This document shows, in pieces, positions 35,105-46,129 of a DNA stretch of 64,000 nucleotides. The stretch is from Riptortus pedestris. Lineage: Eukaryota > Arthropoda > Insecta > Hemiptera > Alydidae. Positions within the stretch are counted from its first letter, which is position 1. Each line of letters begins with the position of its first letter. Made by a program: the position numbers and the translations under genes. The stretch lies in NCBI GenBank assembly GCA_019009955.1, contig CM032229.1, forward strand, positions 515,001-579,000. The letters are read 5' to 3'. The notes under the pieces are model-generated. The model was not told the DNA's origin, made no database searches, and worked only from the letters and a program-made list of their open reading frames with translations.

Positions 35105-36844
35105 TTAAATGACGCCTTTTAGGATGAGGAGTTTGAGGCGGAGGCTTAGGACCGGGGAGAAGAGAAGGTGGTTGAGGGAAGTGAATTTGTTACGTAAGTA
35201 TTCCGTCCGTTTGCGTACGTGAGTTGAGAAGGTCAGGTGTTTGTCAAGGATGATCCCTAAGTACGTTATGGAGCGGGAGACGGGGATGTCATCGTTGTCC
35301 AGTCTGAAAGTGTCAGGGACAGGGGTGCGTTTGTGATATGAGAACACTAGGGCATCTGTCTTCCTAGGGTTCACATGGATGTTTATGGAGCGCAGGTCGT
35401 CGGATATCGCCTGGCATGCAGATTCTGCCAGGGATAGTGCGCGGGATGGGTTGAGGGAGGTGCTAACAATGGCTACATCGTCCGCGTATGCGGCCACCTC
35501 AGTATTTGGAAACTGTCGACTCACTACCTTTGCGGTGTATGCCGTGAAGAGGGTAGGAGAGAGCGGGGAACCCTGAGGTACCCCTACTCGGAGAGGACGG
35601 GATGAGGAAAGGGATTCGCCGACTCTTACTTGAAAAGTTCGGCCGTCGAGGAAGGAACGGAGCATGGCTAGGAGTTGGCTGGGGCAGCCATGCCCACTGA
35701 GGGTATTAAGGAGTTCGGCACGGTCGACAGAATCAAAAGCCTGAGTGCAGTCGATGGAGATCATCGCCGTAACGACGTTCCTGCGGAGGTTGTTGGCAGT
35801 GTTAGCGTATATGCGGGCTAAGGGATGGAGGGAGCTGTGTTGAGGACGGAATCCGGACTGCTCGTGGGGAATGAGGGATTTCTCCTCACAGAAATCTACA
35901 AGATACCGGAGGATTATACGTTCCAGTATCTTGGAGATGTGTGGGAGGAGGCTGATGGGACGGCAATTGTCGGGAGAGGAGCCGTTTCTGGCAGGTTTTA
36001 GGAGGGGGACAACGATTGCGTGTTTCCACATGGTGGGGAAGTGACGGAGGCGGAGACAGGAGTTGAGGAGGTGGTTTAGATAGGACAGAGCCTTCCGCGG
36101 AAGCTGACGGAGTAGCACGTACTGCACCCTGTCCATCCCAGGGGACTTTCCTCCCTTGGTCCGGCGCAGGATGGCAGAGAGCTGCCTGGGGGAGGAGAAC
36201 ATGAAATTATCATCGCTCTCCGTCCCAGGCGCCTCATCAGTCTGACGGTACCTTGACCGATCTACTGCGGCCATATGTGCCGCTAGCATTTCGGCCTGGT
36301 CTGTGGGACTCATCACACCTCTGCCGGTTTGGAGAAGAACAGATCGCCTTTTGGTTATTCTGGTCTTCACCAACCGCCAGAACTTGCGGTGGTCACCGTG
36401 TGTCTGTCTGATGGTTTCGTGCCACTCCGCCGTCTTCCACTGGCTCATGAGGGTGCGGATTTGGGCAGTGAGGTTATTCAGGACGGGACGTAGGGCGGGG
36501 TTCCTGGTGCGATACCAGGAATTTTTAATGGTGTTCCTCTGCCTGATCAACTGTAGAAAGTGAGGGGGAGGCGGTTTGAGTGCCGGGGGTCTTCTGACCG
36601 TCTTCGGGATCGCCTGGTCAACCTCCAGGATGATGTTGGTAAACTCGTCCAGCTTCTCTTCCAGGGTTTGGGCGTCACTGATAGTGGTGAACGCCGGTGT
36701 ATTTGCGTACATAAGGGACTTGTATAATTTCCAGTCACCGTTATGAAACGCGTACGTGGTTGTAGTGGGTTTGGGAGGACGACCTCGCAGCACATACAGT
36801 ACTGGTCGGTGATCACTAGTGATAAAGTCCAGGGCGAGACATTT
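35105..36844 (-). pseudogene. LINE ORF2: end of endonuclease plus reverse transcriptase
   Basis: One long open frame. SDHRPVLYVLRG is the last AP-endonuclease motif. The reverse transcriptase blocks follow: KSPGMDRVQYVLLRQLP, NCRPISLLPHISKILERII, PHEQSGFRPQHSSLHPLARI, ISIDCTQAFDSVDRAELL, VPQGSPLSPTLFTAYTA, AYADDVAIVS (catalytic YADD about residue 470 of the full frame) and SITYLGIILDKHLTFSTHV. These are the usual non-LTR finger, palm and thumb blocks, in order. There is no RNase H, as in the Jockey clade. A TAA at 35,105 closes the frame early and the true C-terminus continues downstream. The first 17 residues of the open frame, before 36,844, are read from the host T element and are not LINE protein. 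Confidence 0.9.
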
Positions 36845-37099
36845 AGATAGTGAATAAATGTATATAACACTATTTATAGTACATTTAATTTGCAATAAGA
36901 TTGGTTCTATAAATTTTTCGTTCTGACCAATGGTAACGGAGATATTTCAAATTTTCGAAAATCCTCACTTCTATACCCCCCTCCCCCTGGCTCGATTTCA
37001 GCCATTAACGAACATGATCTTTTTACATAAAACGACCAAAATATCGAATTTGGTAACGATTAAACAGTAATTGCGACCGCTAGAGCGGTAACAGACATA

Positions 37100-37100
37100 T

Positions 37101-37137
<37 letters not shown>
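37100..37137. repeat. (GATA)n at the internal microsatellite position of family T
   Basis: Nine GATA units between AACAGACATATA and AAGATATACAGTTTTGGACG. Confidence 0.92.
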
Positions 37138-37792
37138 AAGATATACAGTTTTGGACGGACCTCATTTTCATCATCTCGAAAATCGCGTCATGAGTACGAC
37201 CTCAATCAAAATAATACAAAATACTGAGACTAAAACAAGAAAATACCTTATTTTATAGGCATATTCAATCCCATTGATTGGCCAGTTTTTATATGTCATC
37301 TGCAGTTAATGTATGAATAACGCTTCCAAAGAATAGTTTTAATTTTTGTGCACCCAAAACTGAAGTTGAATGGAAGAATTTTGCATAACGAGTTGCAGAC
37401 AACAGTAATTGTTGCAAGGGGACCACTGTTACTAGGTTTAATCGAGGCCATGTACAAGTCCTCCTTTAGCCTGCTATTCATTCTGCCTAGGCCAAAGCTA
37501 AGATTTGCAAGCATCTTCGAGTCGTCAAAGTCTTCATCAGCTAACTTAACCAGGTGTCACATTGGCAAGATTAAGTATCGTTCTTCAAGTTTCTGTGCTA
37601 CGTTAAATTCACTCATTAATTTATGGTAAGAAAAATCCCAACCTGGACAGAACCTCCGTTTTTTAAAATAACAAATATTTTATGAATCGTTTCTGTAATT
37701 TTTCAAGTAATTTTTCCCAGTAATAGGGCTGGGGTGCCATATAAAGTTGAGGTCATTATGGAGAGTTAAATTAGATACGTAAAATGGGGAAT

Positions 37793-38005
37793 CTGTATTT
37801 TGGGGAATGTTCTGGATTGGAGGGTTTGCATTTTGGGGAGTATTCTGGATTGGAGGGTTTGCATTTTGGGGAATGTTCTGGATTGGAGGGTTTGCATTTT
37901 GGGGAGTATTCTGGATTGGAGGGTTTGCATTTTGGGGAATGTTCTGGATTGGAGGGTTTGCATTTTGGGGAGTATTCTGGATTGGAGGGTTTGCATTTTG
38001 TTGAA
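37793..38005. repeat. 33-bp repeat in an alternating 66-bp dimer array
   Basis: Six 33-bp units: GGAATGTTCTGGATTGGAGG and GGAGTATTCTGGATTGGAGG alternate strictly (three of each), both followed by GTTTGCATTTTGG. All frames of both strands stay open, giving several artefactual 65-115 residue ORFs. Confidence 0.95.
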
Positions 38006-38009
38006 ATTT

Positions 38010-38935
38010 GATGATTTTCTAGAATCCCAAACTTCAATTTCGTATGTCCATATTGGTCTGAGTACTGTTGAGTAAATCTATCGTTTGTTGTATAGTGATA
38101 GTTTAGGTCTGTTGTCAAGTAGTCTAAGTAGATGTCTGTAACGCCTACTCAATTTTTGTCTTTTTAATGTCATTTGAGGATTGCAAGTTAGTCGTTATGT
38201 CTAATGTGAGTCTTTGATATTTAATTTATCATTTTCGGGGAATATTAAGTATAATAGGGAAAATGGAACGTCGGAGAGTAAATTTCACATGGCTTGATTT
38301 GCTGCTGTTGACCTTGATCCTCCATTGAGTCAGCCAGGATTCTAGCAGATCTAGGTGTTCTTGTAAAGATGCGGGTGCCATATTTGGACGTCAAGATTGC
38401 AGTGTCATCTGCATAGGTAAGAAGGGAAGTTTGAGGATGTGAAGGGATGTCGGCAGTATAGTAAGGAATAAGAAAGCACTTAGGATGCGGTCATATGATA
38501 TAATGGCTAACGGCTTAGCTCGCACTGCTAATATCAGTCCAGGGACGGGGATGTATAAATGGTTTAATTATCCATTTTTGTATTGTTATTTAACTTTTTG
38601 AGGAATTTACATTCCTAATGGGAGAGTAAATGTAAAATAAAATATTTATTTTTGTTGGCATCAATTGACCCTCTTAAATGATCCCTTTTTCCAATATTAA
38701 GCATCCCCCTGACAGCAAAATATATATTAAAGGAAAGTATATTGTTTTCTGATGATAAATGGCCGCTGATAGGAATTGCTCTGGGAATGGTATTGTGAGT
38801 GGATCAAAGGACGAATATCGGATGAGCATTTCTGAAGGGAAATGAGATGAGCTATTGAATTTCCAAGGCGAATTCCCTCGAACCAGGTTATGAAAATAGT
38901 ATTAATATTTCCCCGTCTCTCCCCCTTTCTTCAAT
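38010..38935. other. No gene recognised
   Basis: AT-rich. A segment around 38,300-38,450 (CATCTGCATAGGTAAGAAGG, near TTGACCTTGATCCTCCATTG) could be minus-strand LINE reverse-transcriptase debris (compare the YADD region on that strand) but the reading is too broken to call. Confidence 0.3.
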
Positions 38936-39081
<146 letters not shown>

Positions 39082-39295
39082 TGTGCCTTGGTCTGCTGTG
39101 CTGAACCAATGGATAGGAGAGCACCAGATAGGACATAAAGTGGATATAGATGGATTCAAAAAGCTCATTTATAGGCACAGGAATGCATTTCTACCTCTCT
39201 GACATATCTTGATAGCGAATGGTACAGACAAATTTCAAATACTTTTAATTAAACGATACATTTTCAGATGGAATTGTAACGAAATCAACAATTGT

Positions 39296-40830
39296 TGGCT
39301 TTAGTGTCTGTTTGTTACCTATTCACGCCTAAACTAGTGAACATAATTTTCTGAAACATGGTACATTTGTTACTACTAACCCAACTTAGACTACAGGCTA
39401 TACTCACATTCTTAGAGACGAACAGGAGTGGGGGTTATAACAGAAGCCTGAAACCAAAAATAGTTATATTTCGCTTCCTATTGGTTTTTCCGCAAACATG
39501 CTGACAACAAAAGTTATTTACTTTGTTATTTAGAGTGACTTTTGTGTCACTTTTGACATATACGCTAAAACTAAAAGAGGAGTCAACAATTATATTGGGC
39601 CTAAAAGATTGAACTAAACAAAATTCAGTATATATATTGGCATCAACTCCCTCATGACTATAAGCTGTACCAACATTTCTATTGATTTATTTTCCTCTAC
39701 ATGTTTGGCGTCCTCCATGGCACCTTTTCAGGAGTAATAAGCATTTATGAAAGGATTCGACATTTCCACCTCGGCGGCCACTGCAAAGCTCCCACCTCGA
39801 CAGTGAGAGATGTCATACGCGACCAGAAACATCTACAGGAAAATAAATCGTTGAAAATAGTTGACCTGATTTTCATTTCAGCAGATTTCCCTTAAGGAAA
39901 ATCAGCTATTGAGGTTGTACTCATGACGGAATTTTCGAAATTTTTCTTCAAATGTCCATCGATCCTACCTAGTAGATGACGAACATGAGGTCCTTTCAAA
40001 ACTGTATATATATCTATCTATATATTTGTCTGTTACCGCTCTAGCGGTCGCAATTTTTGTTTGATCGTTACCAAACTCAATATTAAGTCGTTTTTCGTAA
40101 AAGGAAAATTCAAGTTCGTTTTTGAAAATTCGACATATCTCCGTTATTATGCGTCGGATCGAAAAATTGTATAAAATCAATCTTATTGCAAATTACATTT
40201 ACTATAAATATTGTTCTATACATTTATTCTGTATCTTGAATATTAACCGAGATATTTGCATTTTTGTTAAATCTGGGCGGCTAACGGACGAGAGTGACTC
40301 CCGCCAAAAGCTAGTTCGGCCGTTTCCTTGACTTCTCGGCTCTCGTGAAATTTCTCTATTGTAAAACTTCTCGTGGGAAATGTGCTTAGTTTACGCAGCC
40401 CCTGCGTGACGGACTTTTTTTTTTATTAATAGTAGCTTTTGTTATATACACTTAGTCGTATAACGAAGTATAAACAAGATATAAGTTAAAAACTATAGCT
40501 GGAGTCACCAATGTTATAGAACACAAACGGCTGAACCGAACTAAACAAAACTCGGCATGTGAATTAGCGCTAACTCCTCTAGGATCATAACATATACTAA
40601 CATTTCCACGATGCTTTAAACAGTGCAGAGGGTTTGATGAGGAAGTCATTTTTTTTTATTCTTCAAGTTTGAAAAATGCCATAAGTGCCCTTTAGTTTCT
40701 GGATATTTAGGTATAAACCCTTAACACCGAGGCGGGAAATTGTATAAATATTGCATAGTAAAACCTTGTCATAACAAATACCGTCACCATTAAGCATCTA
40801 AAGATGAGCGAAGCTGGGTGCCTTAGCTAG
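39296..40830 (+). mobile_element. Helitron-like element, copy F, old, split by family T
   Basis: Starts GTGTCTGTTTGTTACC (the (TTTG)n tract is nearly gone), then an internal unit (AACAGGAGTGGGGGTTATAA at 39,421). After the T insertion come TCGTATAACGAAG, GAACCGAACTAAACAAAACT and the 3' region. It ends GAGCGAAGCTGGGTGCCTTA and CTAG at 40,827-40,830, then T. 39,690-39,870 matches no other copy. Confidence 0.65.
39880..40421 (-). mobile_element. Family T, complete copy of about 542 bp inside a Helitron-like element
   Basis: 3' end at 39,880 (AGCAGATTTCCCTTAAGGAA, CAGCTATTGAGGTTGTACTC). (TA/GATA)n at 40,005-40,028, CGCTCTAGCGGTCGCAATTT, AACCGAGATATTTGCATTTT, GGCGGCTAACGGACGAGAGT, AAAGCTAGTTCGGCC. 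5' end CGTGGGAAATGTGCTTAGTT, TACGCAGCCCCTGCGTGACG, GACTT. Same subfamily as the copy at 27,186. Best preserved copy. Confidence 0.88.
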
Positions 40831-40996
40831 TCTGTTATATAATTGTTTTATTTTCCCAGTCTCACATCGCCACCCTATTCCTGGGTATTACCTCACCAAC
40901 TACCACATCTCTCCCCACCACTTGGTAGTTGAAAGGTCTTGAGAAATCGTAAAACATGACGCTATTATAGTCAATATCATAAGAATATATCATTAA

Positions 40997-42048
40997 CCCT
41001 CGGTCGGGCGCGTCAAGAATATTCCGCCATTGGGCGCGTGTATCTCACAGATCATCCTCAACCGTTTTTACGGAAATACAGTTTTTTTAATTTATATTTT
41101 GCACTAAAATGTTCAGCGTATGATTAAAAACCATAATAGAGGAAGTATTTGTTTGAAAGAAGTAAATAATTTTTAAAATTGACAAGTATTATAATATACA
41201 GAAACGGTGGACGATAATTTTTAAAATATAATTAAAAAACACAAATATCAAAAGGAATTGTTTAAATGCACATGCCTTAATTATACATATTTCATTTCAG
41301 TTTGTGAACAATATAAAAAAACTATCTAAATATAACTTCAATCAAAAATAAGTAGCACGAAATCACTTTTAGATAAGACTTATTGAAAATCATCAAACAA
41401 TTTTAAAAATACCAGTTTAATTGTTATTTCTTTTGCAGAGCTGCATTACAATTAGGACAAAGCATGGAACTATGTTGTAAACAAATTTTGGTTTTGCAAA
41501 TCTCACAAGAGTAATTAGTAAACCTACATTTCTTTTTAGTTTCGCATGGTTCACATCATTTTCTTTTGTTCATTGTAGCGGAATGACTTTTTTTTATGCT
41601 GTTTTGTACTGGAGTTCAATGTATGGTCCAATGAGTCTCTGTACTCTTCAAGTTTCGTCCTTAGTTCGGGTGGTAAACGTCTACAGTAGTCACTGCATCG
41701 TACAATATTTTCTTGTACAAGTTCTTTTGAAAGCTCATTTATGAGCAAAATAATAGAAAAATAGGTTTATATGATTCCGTTTAATAAAGAGAAACTTAAT
41801 TGATCTATATATTTATGAAATACAGATTTCAAAAAAACTTACGAGATCGGGCGCCTGGTATCTAGGAGATACAACTGAATGACAGGTGAAACACACGACT
41901 CCATCGAACAAAGTGACAAAACTGACCTTGAGGGGGAGACGTATAAAGAACATAACTCGAAGCACTACGCCACCACTCTCTGCTAGGAGAAGTGGCAAAT
42001 ATTTCTATAGAAACTGTGTATCTGAGAGATCACGCGCCCGACGGAGGG
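40997..42048 (-). mobile_element. Non-autonomous piggyBac element, copy 1
   Basis: Flanked on both sides by TTAA (40,993-40,996 and 42,049-42,052), the piggyBac target site. Terminal inverted repeats CCCTCGGTCGGGCGCGT and CCCTCCGTCGGGCGCGT (one mismatch in 17). 1,052 bp. It keeps only the end of the transposase gene, so it depends on an enzyme made elsewhere. Confidence 0.9.
41428..41748 (-). pseudogene. piggyBac transposase C-terminus with cysteine-rich domain
   Basis: The first 65 residues (41,554-41,748) include ELVQENIVRCSDYCRRLPPE and DSLDHTLNSSTKQHKKKSF. A one-base shift near 41,552 then leads to a 43-residue cysteine-rich tail, with pairs CEPC, CEIC, CPNC and single C and H residues spaced C-x2-C-x5-C-x6-C-x2-C-x4-C-x2-H-x4-C-x2-C. 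This is the zinc-binding domain at the C-terminus of piggyBac transposases that contacts the transposon ends. The DDD catalytic core is deleted. The ORF is read from the right terminal repeat towards the left. Confidence 0.8.
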
Positions 42049-42308
42049 TTAAGCGTCATCATAATCTAAAGGTTATAAACCTTGTAGTTTGCAACCATTG
42101 TGTTCTTTCAGAAGCTATATCTTATTATATTACAATACCCAGCCAAATCCATAAGATGTTAGATGTCTTCAAAGAAATGAGTTTCTAGGCCACTCCCTTC
42201 CCTTATGCCCTAGGACCTTACCTCCAAATGTAATTGAGGTGAAGTTGTTGTGTCTCACGAAGTTTGATGCTCCTTCTTTGCGTAGCCTGGCTTTCGCTTT
42301 CCCTTACC

Positions 42309-42554
42309 TCATTTAGACTTTCCTTGGATCTCCTTGGATTTGTTCTGTTTAACTTCTGATGATTCTCCGATAAATCCACCTTCCCATTGTTTCCAATTTA
42401 TTATATCGCCCTTTGCGAAGAGTCCAACTTTTGTTCCTGGCAAGCTAACATTTTTTTTGTATCCATTCTTATATGCTTTGTTAATTATAATCCCCGTTTT
42501 GCTTTGGAAGGTTGATTTAGAAATGGCTATTCTTCTATCGTCTTCTACTACCAT
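42309..42554 (-). CDS. Unrecognised 81-residue ORF
   Basis: ATG-initiated (42,554), TGA-terminated. It begins MVVEDDRRIAISKSTFQSKT, then KNVSLPGTKVGLFAKGDIIN and WKQWEGGFIGESSE, with a lysine-rich tail. Composition is protein-like rather than repeat-like and there are no low-complexity runs. A stop codon lies nine codons upstream, so either this ATG is used or the segment is part of an exon with an acceptor near 42,577 that I cannot confirm. It sits between a piggyBac element and LINE debris, so it may be a fragment of an unrecognised TE protein. I do not know its function. Confidence 0.3.
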   Translation of the reverse strand: MVVEDDRRIAISKSTFQSKTGIIINKAYKNGYKKNVSLPGTKVGLFAKGDIINWKQWEGGFIGESSEVKQNKSKEIQGKSK

Positions 42555-42656
42555 TGTCTTTAGCGATGAGGACTCTTAGTCCACAAAACTACATTTTTTC
42601 GAGTATAACGTTTCTAATTCTAATATTTATATTTTTTGTAAGTTTTATATTTATCC

Positions 42657-43390
42657 TCAAAAAGCAGCAGACTTGTATCTCACAAAATTTAAAAAGTCTC
42701 CACATTCCATTACCGAACACACAAACAAATTTCTACTAGGAAAACAGGAACACACTGTTCGGTATAACGATGGAACTAAAAACGAGAAGGGCGTTGGCTC
42801 AGCTGTAGTAAGAGATGGAAAGGTAATCACGGAGACACTGGCTTCTTGTTGCAGCATTCTAGGAGCCATACTCCAAGGTATTCTATCAGCCGTCGGGTAT
42901 ACCCACATATCACCCAATAGCCCAAAAAATAAAACAAGAGGTTACCAGTTTAGATGAATACACTATATTCCATTGGTTGCCAGGACACGAAAACTTAGGA
43001 CTGAGTGAGACTGCGGACTTAGAGGCAAAAAAAGCAACTGAAAAACTTGAATATGTACAAATAGACGTACTACATCAAGACATTTCAAGACAAACAAAAT
43101 ACCTCATCTTAGATGCATGGCGGCACCGACTGGACTAACATAAATACTGACAACAACTACCGACTATTTGAATGTGGCAGTCAAGTTTCAGAAACTCTAG
43201 CAGAGAAGAAGTAGTTCTCTCGAGACTTAGAATGGACCACAACAAATTAACAGACTCATGCTTAATGAAAAATACAGACAGGACCACAGAAAACGACAAC
43301 ATCAGGAATTCCCCTATGACTTACAGCAACTATTGACGAAAGCCAGCCCCATACCTCATATCTAGAAAAAATTCAAATATATTGCATAAT
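42657..43390 (+). pseudogene. RNase H domain remnant of a LINE
   Basis: RYNDGTKNEKGVGSAVVRDG (about 42,760-42,820) is the first RNase H block (consensus YTDGSkxxxgvGaavv). The later block WLPGHENLGLSETADLEAKK (about 42,976-43,035) matches WvPGHsgixGNexADxxAK. The two lie in different frames. SRLRMDHNKLTDSCL downstream is consistent with the tail of such ORFs. The clade must be one that carries RNase H (I, R1, LOA or related), so not the Jockey-like element elsewhere in this window. Reverse transcriptase is not visible upstream. Confidence 0.65.
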
Positions 43391-43399
43391 GTAACATAC

Positions 43400-44675
43400 A
43401 AATTAAGTCAGTGGTGTACAACTAGATTTCAAATTAAATGGATTAATTTTAATTAAATGGTGGACATTAACGACAAACATTCTCAGTCATTCAATTCCTA
43501 TTAATCATCCACCAACTACGCTCATCACCAATTTAATTTATATATATATATTACTTTCTCTGACAATGCTGATGTAGCATTGAAAGCCGTTTCTGATTAT
43601 AATTACTTGAATTTAGTACCATGTTTTTACTTTTATAATTTGACATTACATAATTTTTGACGTTTTAAAGGGCAAATCGCCTTTATGTGATTTCCATAAA
43701 TAAGTTTAAAATGAGTTTGTTGATAACCAATTACTTACGTAGCTAATTAAGTGTGATTGCTGGCCTGCTATAGTTATGGACAGTGAGACCCATTCAGCAT
43801 TCTACAATGTATTATATATTGATAAAAATATACGACCATGCTTCACTGTTATTATTATCACTTATTTTTTTTCCAGGTACGTCATTTATATTTACTCCTA
43901 TTTCTCGATGTTTCACGAATACAGTTCATATCTGGTGAGTACTCAAAACTTGTTTTTAACGAACTTAATAGTTGAATTGCACAGAAATGCAAACTTAATA
44001 TAAGTGTTATTAGGATTTTTTTTTTATCCCAACACAAGCGATATTCATATTATATACTACAGATATTCATTTATACCGGAAAACGATGAACACTGTTATA
44101 AATCACTTGTATATATTAATTAATGTTCATTACAGGCAGATTACATATTTAACTTATTTTCATTAAACACTTAAATTGAGTACATATTTATATTATTAAA
44201 TCTTTCAGAGAAATATTTGTACGGAGTATGATGCTATGTAGTAAAAATAAATTCTAAATTGCATATTTCGGTGGGCACTAGTACAACAGCATTAATTTAA
44301 CACATTTTTTATTGATAGTAGAGATTTTATTTCATATTTTTCTGAGATATTATTTATTTAACATTGATATTTCATTTTTTATTTAGTGAGACAATTTTAT
44401 GGCATTGTAGCACATATTTTATTCATTGTTTTATGTTTATCTTGTGCAGTTGTCGCTCACTTAGGTTTAAATGAAACTACAACATCTTGACTATATTTCG
44501 GTAAAATGTATTAACTTTGTTAAGGCCTCCAATACTACACATATATTAATAACAAATAAAGTAACTTAAATTGTAATATTTTTTTTATAGATACATGATT
44601 TTTTTTTTCTATATGTTGCACAATAATTCAGACGTCATTTCACGTAATAATAAATATATATAATTTTAATCTGGG
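43400..44675. other. Very AT-rich, no gene recognised
   Basis: Runs of A and T, no long ORFs. A 75-residue ORF at 43,776-44,003 has no recognisable features. Confidence 0.35.
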
Positions 44676-44682
44676 CTAATTT

Positions 44683-44772
44683 TCGCCATTTCCTAGGGAG
44701 GATCGATGGGCATTTGTGGAAAGTTTTCAAAAATCACGTCATGAGTACAACCTAAATAGCTAATTTAATTCG
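44683..44772 (+). mobile_element. Family T 3' end, followed by (TA)n
   Basis: CATTTCCTAGGGAGGATCGA, TGGGCATTTGTGGAAAG, CATGAGTACAACCTAAATAG. The terminal palindrome is lost, and (TA)n(GT)n follows at 44,783-44,863. Confidence 0.65.
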
Positions 44773-44779
44773 AGACACA

Positions 44780-44782
<3 letters not shown>

Positions 44783-44856
<74 letters not shown>

Positions 44857-44863
44857 GTGTGTG
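44783..44863. repeat. (TA)n(GT)n microsatellite
   Basis: About 29 TA units, then GTATGTGTGTGTG. Confidence 0.95.
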
Positions 44864-44904
44864 TATGGAGTTCAACAAGTTTAACGTGAATTTTTATGTT
44901 CGCT

Positions 44905-45065
44905 GTTCATTAAGGAATAGGTGCTCAGTATTTTAATGAGCTGAGGCTCGTGAGTTCGATTCCCACTAGAGCATGGAAATTAATTGCTCTCGGGTTGAGA
45001 TTTTCCCCAGCTTTCGCACATTCCTAAAGAGGTGAAAAACGGCGAATTTAATTTTTCCTTGATGA
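44905..45065 (+). repeat. Possible tRNA-derived SINE of a second type
   Basis: GTGAGTTCGATTCCCACTAG at 44,950 fits the RNA polymerase III B box (GGTTCGANTCC) very well, with GCTCAGTATTTTAATGAGC-like A-box region before it. The 3' part (GGTTGAGATTTTCCCCAGCT) has no second copy in the window. Confidence 0.4.
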
Positions 45066-45529
45066 ATACTTCTCCGGGAGCTTTTAACACCCGCTCGCCA
45101 CCCGATTTTCAGATGCCTTCCAAATGAAAAACTTTCTCCTTTTTTTTTTTTTCAACTATAGAAAGTCTGACAAAACAATTCATAAAAGTACAAAATAATA
45201 TAATCATAAATTATTAACTTAAATAATGTCAGTATGGATCGAAAGGTTAGATATAAACTTCCAAAACTTTCTCATTGAACTTGGCTTGAAGAAAATTTCT
45301 CCGGAACTTTGAAATTCCGCTCTGAATGGATGTTGTAAAAATTGTAGGAACACTGGATTAGTTAGTGATTATATTGATTAAATGGAACTGTTTGGAGGTA
45401 GCTGTGTGACGGCCGTCCCTCGCTGAGCACTGGCTAGAATTGCATCCTGTTCCATTTGCAAATTACTAACTCGATAAGATACAGATGCCTCTATTTTACA
45501 CATCTATTTTATTTTCCCAAGGCGTAGTT

Positions 45530-45600
45530 TTAGCATATTTCCCTTAAGGGGAATCAGCTATTGAAGATGTGCTCATTACTCGATTTTATAAACAGACCCA
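45530..45600 (-). mobile_element. Family T 3' end fragment
   Basis: GCATATTTCCCTTAAGGGGA, ATCAGCTATTGAAGATGTGC, TCATTACTCGATTTTAT. Confidence 0.75.
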
Positions 45601-46027
45601 CCGTGGTCCACTCACCCCCCCCCCCCAGCTTGCCTATGGGTCGACGATCAAAATGTTTGCCACGGTTTACGTATTTTACAAACAATTTGATGGCCAGCAG
45701 TCTTATTTGTTGTGTTTGACAAACAATCTACTTTTCTGATGGAATTCTTGATTGACGGCGGTGTTTGTTTGTTTGCCAGTTATCCTCAAAGTTATTGATA
45801 ATCTTTGAGAAGCTGGTATAGATTTTCATATAACAGAGTGCTGTTTCTTAATACGATGAATTAGTAATGATAGTAATTCTTCAAAAGTTGTATCGTGAAT
45901 TAGTATTCCCTCTTGGTGGGGATCGACCCTGCACCTATTTTTACCTTCAGCTTCTGTCGGTAGTGGTAGATGTGCCCACACTTTAACTCGCACCGGCGCC
46001 CTGACACACACATTTATAAATACATGT

Positions 46028-46114
<87 letters not shown>
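46028..46114. repeat. (CA)n microsatellite
   Basis: About 43 uninterrupted CA units. Confidence 0.98.
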
Positions 46115-46117
<3 letters not shown>

Positions 46118-46129
46118 CTCCTTAATGAG

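Larger units (their letters stand above)
34292..36844 (-). mobile_element. Jockey-like LINE, 5' truncated, second copy
   Basis: Bounded by AGATAGTG at 34,284-34,291 and 36,845-36,852. On the minus strand: partial ORF2, a 3' UTR of about 490 bp (34,307-34,790) and a poly(A) seen as T13 near 34,294. It is missing ORF1 and most of the endonuclease. Much less decayed than the 26-31 kb copy, so inserted later. Confidence 0.88.
33765..37208 (+). mobile_element. Family T copy split by a Jockey-like LINE
   Basis: 5' end at 33,765 (AGTCCGTCACTCCGGGGCTG, CGTAAACTAAGCAGATTTCC). The interior runs to 34,291 (CAATATTCAAGATAGTG). It resumes at 36,845 (AGATAGTGAATAAATGTATA, ACAATTT-like and AATATCGAATTTGGTAACGA, CGCTAGAGCGGTAACAGACA), then (GATA)n at 37,100-37,137, CGGACCTCATTTTCATCATC and CGTCATGAGTACGACCTCAA. 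The extreme 3' palindrome is lost. Joining across the LINE gives the same order of blocks as the uninterrupted copies. Confidence 0.8.

Noticed and set aside
36303..36563. 86-residue plus-strand ORF
   Set aside because: Shadow of the LINE ORF2 on the opposite strand.
42554..42739. Hydrophobic 61-residue plus-strand ORF
   Set aside because: AT-rich sequence gives Phe/Ile runs; no exon signals, and it runs into the LINE RNase H remnant in another frame.
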